In this document: one piece after another, positions 6,365-13,598 of the stretch
Layout of the letters: the number at the start of each line of letters is the position of its first letter
How positions within the stretch are numbered: position 1 is the first letter of the stretch
NCBI GenBank assembly: GCA_014384545.1
Contig: JACNFQ010000036.1
Location: forward strand, 1-13,615
Source: a bacterium
GTDB taxonomy: Bacteria; UBP7; UBA6624
Direction of reading: 5' to 3'
Length of the DNA: 13,615 nucleotides
The notes under the pieces: generated by a model
What the model was told of the DNA's origin: nothing
The model's database searches: none
Seen by the model: the letters and a program-made list of their open reading frames with translations, nothing else
Position numbers and translations under genes: made by a program

Positions 6365-7675
6365 TTGCGCCTTTTTTGGGTTGCTCTCCTTATCACCCTT
6401 CCCCTTCTGGCGGGGGAAAGGGAGGATTGGTCGATTCTTCAAGATAGTGGACTCCTTGATTCGGCACACCTCTTTTCTGGTCGTCCTACACCTGAAGAAA
6501 GAGTGAGGAGGCTGAATGAAGCAGCAGTCAGGTTAGATGATGCCACGCTCCTCCAACAACAAGCGTATGAACGGCTTTCTTCTGACCTCTCTTTCGTTGT
6601 CTTCCATCTCACCGAAAAAGACCCCAATCTTCTCCATAACGAAGGGAGAACTTGGCCTTCGGGACTCTCAATATCTACCGAACCCTCTATGGGGGGAGTA
6701 TTCTCGTGGAAGCCTCGCCTCCTTCTGGGGTCTAAAACCGTAAAGCTCTCTATCCACGAGGGCACATGGCAACTGGGTCATGGTATTCGCCTTGAAATCG
6801 GGAGGTGGTCTGCCCAGTGGGGTCCAGGATTGGACGGGCTACTCCTTACCGACCACGCCCGACCCTTGGATGGATTGTGGATTCAAGATGAATCACCTAA
6901 GGAGTCCGTTTGGTTGCCCGCACTCTTAGGCACTTACCACCGTGAGTTCTTCCTGACGCGATTGGGAAAGGGACGAACAGTCCCTCGCCCTTGGCTTATG
7001 GGTATGGCGTTTTCGGCAAAGCCTAGCCCCCGATGGGAATGGGGGATTCACCGAACAGCGCTCTTTGGAGGTGCAGGACAGAGTATTGATTTTCTTCAGG
7101 TCCTTATTGGTTCAGGAGAAAACGACCCCTCTTCCTCCAGCCCAGGCGACCAAAAAGCGGGAGGTTTTATCAGGCATAGGTTTTCTTGGGGAAAAACATC
7201 GGGGGCTACTTACCTAGAAGCCGCCGGAGAAGATAGTGCAGGTGGCTTACCCAGTAAGTGGGCTTTTTTAGGAGGCCTCCATATTCCCAGCATCGGAGGA
7301 AGCAACTTTGGATTGCGGTTAGAGGCTACTAATACCCGCATCAGTCTTTCGGGTACACCTTGGTACACTCATAACACCTACCAAAGTGGTTATAACTATC
7401 ACCTAGAACCTCTAGGAGCAAGAACAGGCTCGGATGGTCGTTCTCTGGGCATCCAACTCTCAGCCGCGACCGTTCGCGGGGCATGGGTAGGCAACCTTTA
7501 CAGGTGGCATTCATACCTGTCAACCACAACACCAGAATCGGGGTGGCTAGGCTCTTTGGGTTGGGCATCCGAATCATATAAAGCGACGGTATCCTGCTCT
7601 CAAGTCGACAACCTAGGAAGCATCTCTACTCCCCAAGAGACGACTTGCCTTGCCTCGCTAAGTTGGCACTACTAA
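6365..7675 (+). CDS. Wzi-family outer-membrane capsule assembly protein
   Basis: Likely beta-barrel involved in anchoring or assembling surface polysaccharide. The 436-residue product has a clear signal peptide (RLFWVALLITLPLLAG, cleavage near 17). A short region with RPTPEERVRRLNEA (40-53) resembles the RPWT-ECARL element seen before many Wzi barrels. The barrel then follows with family motifs: GRWSAQWGPGLDGLLL (146-161), ARPLDGL, WGIHRTALFGG and YNYHLEPLGARTGSDGR. Alternating polar/aromatic strands and a terminal tyrosine fit an outer-membrane barrel. The start is a TTG, the only start-type codon ahead of the signal peptide. It has no Shine-Dalgarno and sits 9 bases after the upstream TAG, so re-initiation after the SLBB gene is the likely mode. 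The stop overlaps the convergent valS stop by 4 bases. The family call rests on motif memory, not a search. Confidence 0.78.
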   Translation: MRLFWVALLITLPLLAGEREDWSILQDSGLLDSAHLFSGRPTPEERVRRLNEAAVRLDDATLLQQQAYERLSSDLSFVVFHLTEKDPNLLHNEGRTWPSGLSISTEPSMGGVFSWKPRLLLGSKTVKLSIHEGTWQLGHGIRLEIGRWSAQWGPGLDGLLLTDHARPLDGLWIQDESPKESVWLPALLGTYHREFFLTRLGKGRTVPRPWLMGMAFSAKPSPRWEWGIHRTALFGGAGQSIDFLQVLIGSGENDPSSSSPGDQKAGGFIRHRFSWGKTSGATYLEAAGEDSAGGLPSKWAFLGGLHIPSIGGSNFGLRLEATNTRISLSGTPWYTHNTYQSGYNYHLEPLGARTGSDGRSLGIQLSAATVRGAWVGNLYRWHSYLSTTTPESGWLGSLGWASESYKATVSCSQVDNLGSISTPQETTCLASLSWHY

Positions 7676-10254
7676 GAAATCCCCTCTCTTATCCAATCAC
7701 TTTTTTCGATCGCCTCACTCTCTATGCGCTTGACCTCTCGCAAACTCTCTTTGACTTTCGTTACGGCGTCTTGTGGAGCGTTATCGATGAACCCCCTATT
7801 TGCCAACTGACCTTCTAGTCTAGAGATGCGATTCCTCGCCTCTTTGATCTCAAGACCTAGAACATTCAGCCTCTGCTCTGCATCCTTCCCCTCAATCCCT
7901 AACACCAACCTACCCAAATCGGTCTCAACCTCTATCCCCATCACTTCTTCTAGGGGCTTCACTCTTGCCAAATGGGCAAAGAGGTCCTTCCCTCTTTCCC
8001 AGCCCTGAAGTGAGAGCGGTGGGGGAGATTCGGGCGTCAATCCCAAAGCCCGTAGGGACTCTCGGTATGCCATCACAGAAGACCTTACTCGCCCAAACGC
8101 CGCCCCACCCTCTGTGTCAATCTTCTGGGGCCAGCTAGATAGAGCAACCAACCCCTCGCACTCCAATAATGTCCAAGCTTCTTCAGCGATGAAGGGGCAA
8201 AATGGTGAGAGTATTTTGAGGGTCTCTCCCATGACATGACGCAAGTTCACCGAAGCTTGAACAACACCTTCTCCCCTTAGCCTTCGTTTGATTGCTTCCA
8301 GATACCAATCACACAAGTCGTCCCAGAAGAATCGATACACCACCCGAATCGCTACTCTGACTTCCCGCTTCTGAAGCGCTTCGTCTACGCCTTCCAAAGC
8401 CTCGTTGAATCGAGAAGCAATCCAATCATCCTCTATCCGCTCTGACTCAAATAAGCCCGGACGAGCCGGCAAGGCGAGCCGTGTGGCATTCCATACCTTG
8501 TTCAAGAATCTTCTGCCCGTCACCACTTGGTCCTCACCAAAGGGAATCACTTCACTATGGGTATAGTTAAACAGCAAGGCAAAGCGAAGAGCATCTGCAC
8601 CATCCTCTCCAATCACTTTCAAAGGGTCAACGACATTCCCCTTAGATTTACTCATCTTTGTGCCGCTCATGTCACAAATGAGCCCATGGAGAATAACCTC
8701 CCCAAAAGGAACTTCGCCCTCTAGCGCGATTCCCATAAGCGCCATCTTCAACACCCAGAAAAAGAGGATGTCATACCCCGTAACCAACAAGGTGGTCGGA
8801 AACTCCCCCGATTGCCTAGGGTCAATTTCAGGCCAACCAAACGACACTAGGGGCCACAGCGCACTACTAAACCAAGTATCTAGTACATCCTCCTCCTGAA
8901 CCATATCTCTTGACCCACAACAGGGACAAGAATCGGGAGGCTCCTCTGCAACCACAGGCTTCTTGCAGCCCAGAAGACACCGCTCCATATCATTCCCTCG
9001 ACACCGCCAAACAGGAAGTTGGTGGCCCCACCACAACTGGCGAGAAATACACCAATCACCCGCTACCTCCCACCAATCCCTATAGATCTTTTCCCAACGA
9101 GGTGGTAGGAAAGTCGGTTTTCCTTTCGCTAAGTGATCAAGAGCCTCTTTTCGGAATCGTTCCATGTTCAAGAACCATTGTTGCGACAGCCGCGGTTCAA
9201 TCACCGCTCCTGACCGTTGGGAAATCCCCACAGCTGAAGTATGGGGCTTCTCGTCCACACATTGTCCTGCTTCTTTCAGCATCGCTACCACTTTTTCTCT
9301 AGCCATAGATACATCTAGCCCTTGCACCTCAATGGGTACACGATGATCCTTGACCATCTTGCCATCTGGGGTCAAGATATCTTCCATCGGCAAGTTATGC
9401 CTCAATCCAATCTCAAAATCTAAGGGGTCGTGGGCGGGTGTAACCTTCAATGCTCCCTCCCCAAACGCTCGATCTACCCCCTCGTCGGCGATAAGAGGAA
9501 TCTCCTTCCCTATCAGAGGAATCTTGGCAGAAGCTCCTTGGGCTAGTAAGGATACAAATCTCTCATCCTTAGGATGGACAGCAATCGCTACATCAGCAAA
9601 GATCGTCTCTGGGCGTGTCGTCGCAATCCGTATCTCTCCACCTCCAACAAGCTGATAACTGAGCGTCCATAACAGCCCCTCTTTTTCAACGCGTTCAACC
9701 TCAATATCAGATAACGCCGTCTCTAGCCTTGTATCCCAGTTCACCAACCGCTTCCCTTCTTTGATAATCCCTCGGTCATAAAGGGCAACGAATGCTTTTC
9801 TTACACCACGGTTACACCTCTCATCCATGGTGAACCTCTCCCTTGGCCAGTAAGGAGTAACGCCCAACCTCTTGAGTTGCCCCACAATGCGGTCTCGGTG
9901 GTTCTCTTTCCATGCCCATGCCTTCTCCAATAGCTCCTGGCTTGAAAGGGATTTGGGATCGATACCTTCGGCATCCAATGCCCGCTCTAGGACCATCTGT
10001 GTGGCAATCCCTGCATGGTCTGTACCCGGAATCCAACGGACGCATTTTCCTCTAAGCCTTGCCCACCTGACAAGAACATCTTGGAGCGTATTATTTAAGG
10101 CATGCCCCAAATGAAGAACCCCCGTGACATTGGGGGGTGGAATCACCAGCGAGAAAGGATCTCCTTGGGATTGGGCATCAAAGAGGGGTACCTCGTCTTC
10201 CCATCGCAACAGCCACCGATCCTCCCTCTCCTTGGGATCGTACGCTCCTTTCAT
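7672..10254 (-). CDS. valS: Valine--tRNA ligase
   Basis: Charges tRNA-Val with valine in the cytosol; a class I synthetase. The 860-residue length is normal. The HIGH motif appears as HLGH (48-51) after PPNVTG and the KMSKS loop is at 533-537. The editing (CP1) domain shows ATTRPETIFAD (211-221) and VTPAHDPLDFEIG. DWCISRQLWWGHQLPVW (400-416) is followed by a cysteine-rich knob (C418, C426, C430, C443, C445, C446), probably zinc-binding. A tRNA-binding anticodon domain follows. The last 65 or so residues form the coiled-coil arm typical of ValS. The ATG at 10254 overlaps the clpX TGA by one base (TGATG). It is preceded by a plausible ribosome-binding site, so translation is probably coupled. 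It is last in the tig-clpP-clpX-valS group. The product would charge the tRNA-Val(CAC) encoded in this window. Confidence 0.97.
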   Translation of the reverse strand: MKGAYDPKEREDRWLLRWEDEVPLFDAQSQGDPFSLVIPPPNVTGVLHLGHALNNTLQDVLVRWARLRGKCVRWIPGTDHAGIATQMVLERALDAEGIDPKSLSSQELLEKAWAWKENHRDRIVGQLKRLGVTPYWPRERFTMDERCNRGVRKAFVALYDRGIIKEGKRLVNWDTRLETALSDIEVERVEKEGLLWTLSYQLVGGGEIRIATTRPETIFADVAIAVHPKDERFVSLLAQGASAKIPLIGKEIPLIADEGVDRAFGEGALKVTPAHDPLDFEIGLRHNLPMEDILTPDGKMVKDHRVPIEVQGLDVSMAREKVVAMLKEAGQCVDEKPHTSAVGISQRSGAVIEPRLSQQWFLNMERFRKEALDHLAKGKPTFLPPRWEKIYRDWWEVAGDWCISRQLWWGHQLPVWRCRGNDMERCLLGCKKPVVAEEPPDSCPCCGSRDMVQEEDVLDTWFSSALWPLVSFGWPEIDPRQSGEFPTTLLVTGYDILFFWVLKMALMGIALEGEVPFGEVILHGLICDMSGTKMSKSKGNVVDPLKVIGEDGADALRFALLFNYTHSEVIPFGEDQVVTGRRFLNKVWNATRLALPARPGLFESERIEDDWIASRFNEALEGVDEALQKREVRVAIRVVYRFFWDDLCDWYLEAIKRRLRGEGVVQASVNLRHVMGETLKILSPFCPFIAEEAWTLLECEGLVALSSWPQKIDTEGGAAFGRVRSSVMAYRESLRALGLTPESPPPLSLQGWERGKDLFAHLARVKPLEEVMGIEVETDLGRLVLGIEGKDAEQRLNVLGLEIKEARNRISRLEGQLANRGFIDNAPQDAVTKVKESLREVKRIESEAIEKSDWIREGIS

Positions 10255-11363
10255 CAGGCTCCCTTCCTTTCCTCCCGCTCTATCACGGCGGGCAATACCC
10301 CACCTAGGATATTCTCCTTAGCCACGCGTACCTCTGCCCCTCTTGGCAAATGACCAAACTCAAACATGACGGGGTTCAAGATCCTCTCCACTACGGCGCG
10401 TAATCCTCGCGCCCCCGTTCCTCTTGATAACGCCTCTTCGGCAATACTGTCCAAGGCTCCAGGGGTAAATACCAACCCCAGACCTTCCAACGAAAAAAGA
10501 TACTTATATTGGGAGATTAGAGCGTTCTTTGGCTGTGTCAGAATCAACTTGAGTTCTTCCTTTGTCAAAGAAATCGTCTCTTGAATCACTGGGACTCGCC
10601 CTACGAACTCGGGAATAAAACCATAAGAAGTCAAGTCTTCAGGCAATAACCCCAACTCTCCTTCCCCCTCTTCACCACTCTCTCCACCCCCAAACCCCAA
10701 TCTTCTCTTGTCTTTCCTCCTGTCCACAATCTGCCCCAACCCGTCAAAAGCGCCCGCCAAAATAAAGAGGACATTCTCTGTATTGAAAGGAATCATCTCT
10801 TGCTGAGGATGTTTTCGCCCTCCCATAGGTGGCACATGTGCCACTGTTCCCTCTATGATTTTCAAGAGCGACTGTTGGACTCCTTCTCCGCTGACATCTC
10901 TGGTAATACTTGGGTTATCCCCTTCTTTCCTAGCCAACTTATCGACCTCATCAAGGTAAACAATCCCATTCTCTGCCCAAGCCTGGTCTTCGCCAGCGGC
11001 ACGGTATAACGAAAGGAGAATGTTCTCAACATCTTCTCCCACATAGCCTGCCTCAGTGAGTGCTGTAGCATCACACACCGCAAAGGGGATATTGAGTATT
11101 TTGGCTAGTGTTCGAGCCAACAATGTCTTTCCACTTCCACTAGGACCTATCAAGAAGAGATTGCTTTTTTCAAGGACGACGCCTTGGGGGTCTTTCTCGG
11201 AGAGAATTCGGCGATAATGCATATACACTGCTACCGCAATCCCTCGCTTGGCATCCTCCTGCCCCACCACCCATTGGTCCAACTGATCCTTTATGTCTCG
11301 GGGTGTGGGTAATCGAAGCGTCTTCTTACCACCCCCGCCCTCAGGGGGAATACCCTCATCCAT
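10254..11363 (-). CDS. clpX: ClpX-type AAA+ unfoldase lacking the N-terminal zinc-binding domain
   Basis: ATP-driven hexameric unfoldase that feeds substrates to ClpP. At 369 residues it is about 50 shorter than E. coli ClpX: the four-cysteine zinc-binding domain is absent and the chain opens with a short glycine-rich stretch before [16 protein letters not shown] (20-35). The AAA+ core is intact: Walker A GPSGSGKT (73-80; usually GPTGSGKT), pore loop GYVG (106-109), Walker B IVYLDE (134-139), [10 protein letters not shown] pore-2 region, arginine finger in PEFVGR (R256) and sensor-2 GTGARG. The ClpP-docking loop reads LGF (222-224) in place of the more common IGF. An acidic glycine-rich insert (225-237) follows. 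The start is the ATG at 11363, joined to the clpP stop by TGATG. Upstream open sequence belongs to clpP, so the missing domain is not an artefact of start choice. Confidence 0.93.
   Translation of the reverse strand: MDEGIPPEGGGGKKTLRLPTPRDIKDQLDQWVVGQEDAKRGIAVAVYMHYRRILSEKDPQGVVLEKSNLFLIGPSGSGKTLLARTLAKILNIPFAVCDATALTEAGYVGEDVENILLSLYRAAGEDQAWAENGIVYLDEVDKLARKEGDNPSITRDVSGEGVQQSLLKIIEGTVAHVPPMGGRKHPQQEMIPFNTENVLFILAGAFDGLGQIVDRRKDKRRLGFGGGESGEEGEGELGLLPEDLTSYGFIPEFVGRVPVIQETISLTKEELKLILTQPKNALISQYKYLFSLEGLGLVFTPGALDSIAEEALSRGTGARGLRAVVERILNPVMFEFGHLPRGAEVRVAKENILGGVLPAVIEREERKGA
10259..10265 (-). promoter_or_regulatory. Ribosome-binding site of valS
   Basis: AAGGGAG on the minus strand, 4 bases before the valS ATG and inside the end of clpX. 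It lies in a longer purine run and supports the overlapping TGATG start. Confidence 0.4.
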
Positions 11364-11941
11364 CAGGAACTCAAGACGCGGTCAATCACACCGTACGCCT
11401 TTGCCTCAGAGGCTGTCATCCAATGGTTCCTATCTGTATCTTTGGCAATCCTCTTGATCGTCTTCTTTGTTGCCTTGGCAAGTAATCCGTCTAGTGTAGC
11501 CTTCACTTTCAGAATCTCTTTCGCCTCAATCTCAATATCCGTTGCCTGCCCACTAACACCCCCCATCGGTTGATGAATCATCACTTTGGCATGGGGTAAA
11601 GAAGAACGCCTCCCTTTTTCGCCACAAGCCAACAGGACAGCACCCATGGAAGCCGCCAACCCTACAGAAGTGGTAGCGACTCTGGGTTTGACCAGATTCA
11701 TCGTATCTAGGATAGCGAGCCCCGCAGTCACTTCGCCGCCAGGACTGTTGATGTACAACTCAATGTCTTTGGTGGGGTCTTCTCTCTCTAGGAACAACAT
11801 CTGGGCGACTACGAGATTTGCCATGTGGGTTTCTATGGGGCCATGAATAAAGATAATCCGCTCTCGTAAAAGCCTAGAGTAGATATCGAATGCTCGCTCG
11901 CCCCTTGCTGTCTGCTCTACCACCATCGGAATCAAGGACAT
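11363..11941 (-). CDS. clpP: ATP-dependent Clp protease proteolytic subunit
   Basis: Barrel-forming serine peptidase of the ClpXP complex. The protein has 192 residues and starts [10 protein letters not shown], close to the mature E. coli chain, with no long propeptide. The nucleophile is Ser98 in AASMGA and the triad histidine is His123 in MIHQP. In the E. coli alignment the triad aspartate (Asp171, RD in DTERDRF) falls on Asn172 here (DTDRNHW; codon AAC at 11426-11428). [11 protein letters not shown] supplies the oxyanion-hole glycines and GQATDIEI(E)AKEIL the handle helix. I chose the ATG at 11941 over the GTG at 11944. It keeps the one-base TGATG overlap seen at the next two junctions and lies 6 bases after a strong GGGAGG site; the GTG would be only 3 bases away. 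The order tig-clpP-clpX is the classical one. Confidence 0.96.
   Translation of the reverse strand: MSLIPMVVEQTARGERAFDIYSRLLRERIIFIHGPIETHMANLVVAQMLFLEREDPTKDIELYINSPGGEVTAGLAILDTMNLVKPRVATTSVGLAASMGAVLLACGEKGRRSSLPHAKVMIHQPMGGVSGQATDIEIEAKEILKVKATLDGLLAKATKKTIKRIAKDTDRNHWMTASEAKAYGVIDRVLSS
11426..11428 (-). other. Asn codon at the catalytic Asp position of ClpP
   Basis: AAC encodes Asn172, counted from the ATG at 11941. Without gaps from His123 onward, it aligns to the triad Asp171 of E. coli ClpP. The reading frame around it is clean. Confidence 0.75.
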
Positions 11942-13203
11942 CACTTACCTCCCTTTCGGTCCATAATCTCTCGCACCAGCCGTCGACGGGTCTTTTGCCT
12001 GCGCAGGTTCCGTGCTACTTTTCCTATCTCTCCCCGTTTCCTTGCTTCAGATACGATCTTCTTTAGGGGGCGTCGGACACGCCTAGCTACATCTTGGTAA
12101 AACATCTGAAGATCTTCCTCTGTCACTTCGATCGCCCTTTCATCAGCAACCGCATCTAGGATGAGGTTCGAGGCAACTCCTTTCATCACATCCTCCTCTA
12201 CACTTTCCCACCACTCTTCCTCTTCGGGTGCTTCTTCCCCTGCCCTATCCGCTTCTTCTAGAACCCTAAGCCAAGCCTCTTCTTTTTCTTGAGCTACTAA
12301 GGTTGGTGGGGGTACATAACGACGATTCAATGCCCAAAAAGCATCCGGCAAACCTGCCATTCCTTTTTCCATGGATTCTTCTTCCCTCGTTACCCCTAAG
12401 TGCTCTCTTAGCCTCTTCTCAAAAGAGGCGGCATCCCCAAACCCATACCTCTGAGACATCTCTTCCCTCGTTGGGCGAATTTCTCGAAAAGCAGAAACGA
12501 CTTCAACTTTGACATCCACCATCTTTCCAGCCAACTCTGGTCGGGGGTAGGTCTCGGAGAACTTCGTTTTGAACACCAAGCCATCCCCCTCCTTTGCACC
12601 CACCACCTTTCCCAAGAAGGCTGTTGATGGCAGGAGTTGTTCTCTAGCCTCAAACCCCCTCTCTACCTCTTCTTCCTCTTCTCCGGATTTGAAGAGACCC
12701 TTCAGCCTAAGGAAATCCCCCTCTTCCACAAGAGTGACAGGCACCATCTCTGTTGATTCTTCAATCAACCTAGAAATCTCATCCTTTACATCCGCATCTT
12801 TCACGGGCTTGGGCAACTCAAAATCTACCTTGAGCCTCTTTATCTTCCGCAAGTCAAACGGGGGCACCGCCTCAAGTATCGCCGTGATTTGAACCCCCCC
12901 ACGCCACGGCTTGTTGGTTAGCTCCTCTAGCCGTACAGCGGTTACGCCCTTTTTTTCTAGTATCTCCTCGGCATGCTTTTCCCAAATTTGTGAGGACAGC
13001 TCTTCGCGAAGTCCTTCCTCGTTGATCATCTTCTGGACCATCTCAACGGGCACTTTTCCCTTCCTAAATCCATCTAACCGAATCGTCTTTGCTAACTCCT
13101 TTACAGCCCCAGCTTTTTCGGATTCAAAATCCTGACGACCCATGCGAAGCACAATGCGCACCTTAGTAGGCGATAGGCGCTTGAGTGAATTAGTTATCTT
13201 CAT
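11941..13203 (-). CDS. tig: Trigger factor (ribosome-associated chaperone) with divergent PPIase domain
   Basis: Binds ribosomal protein L23 at the exit tunnel and shields nascent chains. The 420-residue protein has the N-terminal ribosome-binding signature GFRKGKVP (45-52). The middle FKBP-like domain (about 155-238: [24 protein letters not shown]) lacks the usual IPGFE and GG segments, so prolyl-isomerase activity is doubtful. The helical C-terminal arms (about 240-420) include a very acidic stretch (322-338) and end in a strongly basic tail ([20 protein letters not shown]). Position next to clpP-clpX supports the call. The start is the ATG at 13203, 19 bases after the 3' end of tRNA-Gly. 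No good Shine-Dalgarno precedes it; the only purine motif, AGGA, is about 14 bases away. It is probably transcribed with the upstream tRNAs or from an AT-rich box next to the start. Confidence 0.9.
   Translation of the reverse strand: MKITNSLKRLSPTKVRIVLRMGRQDFESEKAGAVKELAKTIRLDGFRKGKVPVEMVQKMINEEGLREELSSQIWEKHAEEILEKKGVTAVRLEELTNKPWRGGVQITAILEAVPPFDLRKIKRLKVDFELPKPVKDADVKDEISRLIEESTEMVPVTLVEEGDFLRLKGLFKSGEEEEEVERGFEAREQLLPSTAFLGKVVGAKEGDGLVFKTKFSETYPRPELAGKMVDVKVEVVSAFREIRPTREEMSQRYGFGDAASFEKRLREHLGVTREEESMEKGMAGLPDAFWALNRRYVPPPTLVAQEKEEAWLRVLEEADRAGEEAPEEEEWWESVEEDVMKGVASNLILDAVADERAIEVTEEDLQMFYQDVARRVRRPLKKIVSEARKRGEIGKVARNLRRQKTRRRLVREIMDRKGGK
11948..11953 (-). promoter_or_regulatory. Shine-Dalgarno site of clpP
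   Basis: GGGAGG on the minus strand, within the last codons of tig and 6 bases before the ATG at 11941. It shows that this organism does use Shine-Dalgarno initiation inside operons, in contrast to the genes that open transcription units here. Confidence 0.65.
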
Positions 13204-13222
13204 TCGTATTTAAAATGTCCTA

Positions 13223-13294
13223 AGCGGAAGAGGGGATTCGAACCCCCGACCCTCACGTTGGCAACGTGATGCTCTACCACTGAGCTACTTCCGC
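13223..13294 (-). tRNA. tRNA-Gly (anticodon GCC)
   Basis: The reverse complement forms acceptor GCGGAAG/CTTCCGC, D-arm GCTC-AGTGGTA-GAGC, anticodon stem TCACG/CGTGA with loop TTGCCAA (GCC), T-arm GGGGG-TTCGAAT-CCCCT and discriminator U, standard for glycine. CCA is not encoded. It lies 6 bases after tRNA-Lys and 19 bases before tig, so 3'-end processing of this tRNA would create the 5' end of a tig message. Confidence 0.95.
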
Positions 13295-13300
13295 AAACAC

Positions 13301-13373
13301 TGAGCCGTGAGGGACTCGAACCCCCAACACGCGGGTTAAGAGCCCGCTGCTCTGCCAGTTGAGCTAACGGCCC
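13301..13373 (-). tRNA. tRNA-Lys (anticodon CTT)
   Basis: The reverse complement gives acceptor GGGCCGT/ACGGCTC (one G-U pair), D-arm GCTC-AACTGGCA-GAGC, anticodon stem GCGGG/CCCGC with loop CTCTTAA (CTT), T-arm GGGGG-TTCGAGT-CCCTC and discriminator A. CCA is not encoded. It is first in the tRNA-Lys, tRNA-Gly, tig group. Pieces of this gene recur further right: the bases at 13338-13354 repeat directly at 13599-13615, and 13325-13337 recur inverted at 13410-13422. Confidence 0.95.
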
Positions 13374-13385
13374 AAACATCGGTGC

Positions 13386-13391
13386 ATTCTA
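13386..13391 (-). promoter_or_regulatory. Candidate -10 element for the tRNA-Lys/tRNA-Gly/tig unit
   Basis: TAGAAT on the minus strand, 12 bases before the tRNA-Lys 5' end, matching the hexamer before the other two tRNA groups. With a 17-base spacer the -35 would be GGGTTG, a poor match, so the promoter rests mainly on the -10 box and its placement. Confidence 0.42.
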
Positions 13392-13409
13392 TCAGTCTTC
13401 CACTTCTCC

Positions 13410-13446
13410 AACCCGCGTGTTGTCACACGGGGCGTCCTACGGACGC
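13410..13446. repeat. Inverted copy of a tRNA-Lys segment followed by two short hairpins
   Basis: Bases 13410-13422 (AACCCGCGTGTTG) are the exact reverse complement of 13325-13337 in the 3' half of tRNA-Lys(CTT). The segment overlaps a 5-bp hairpin (13416-13420 with 13425-13429, 4-base loop). It is followed by a 6-bp hairpin with a 3-base loop (13432-13437 with 13441-13446). I do not recognise a known RNA family. Confidence 0.5.
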
Positions 13447-13465
13447 TTGTCGGATTCCTTCCGGA

Positions 13466-13577
13466 TAAGCGATGCCCGCGCTTTGCCCCCCTTCCCTTCT
13501 ACGAATAATCCACAAACTCCGTTCGCGTAACTTCTTGAAGGGAAGGGGAAACCACCTGCGGTTTCTGGCATCGCTTA
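13466..13577. repeat. Nested inverted repeat (large imperfect palindrome)
   Basis: Two perfect arm pairs are nested around one centre. TAAGCGATGCC at 13466-13476 pairs with 13567-13577 (11 bp), and CCCCTTCCCTTC at 13488-13499 pairs with 13537-13548 (12 bp). They leave a 37-base apical loop (13500-13536) and unpaired bulges of 11 and 18 bases between the arms. No coding potential was found. It could be a structured RNA, a small mobile-element remnant or a chimeric end. Not SRP RNA, RNase P RNA or tmRNA by the motifs I know. Confidence 0.6.
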
Positions 13578-13598
13578 CCTCTCCAACACCCCTCGGAA

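Noticed and set aside
7826-10114. Many plus-strand open frames opposite valS, and similar ones opposite purA, clpX, clpP and tig
   Set aside because: They are antisense shadows of well-conserved genes, rich in Ser/Pro/Thr from codon complementarity, with no recognisable domains.
11942-11944. GTG at 11944 as the clpP start
   Set aside because: It would be only 3 bases from the GGGAGG site; the ATG at 11941 has 6-base spacing and repeats the TGATG overlap of the next two junctions.
13450-13475. Resemblance of TCCGGAAGGAA on the minus strand to the SRP RNA domain IV core
   Set aside because: The AGCAGCC side of the SRP symmetric loop is missing and the flanks do not pair as in 4.5S RNA.
13410-13577. 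Possible CRISPR array or integron attC site
   Set aside because: There is no regularly spaced repeat, only nested inverted arms, and no GTTRRRY/RYYYAAC core pair.
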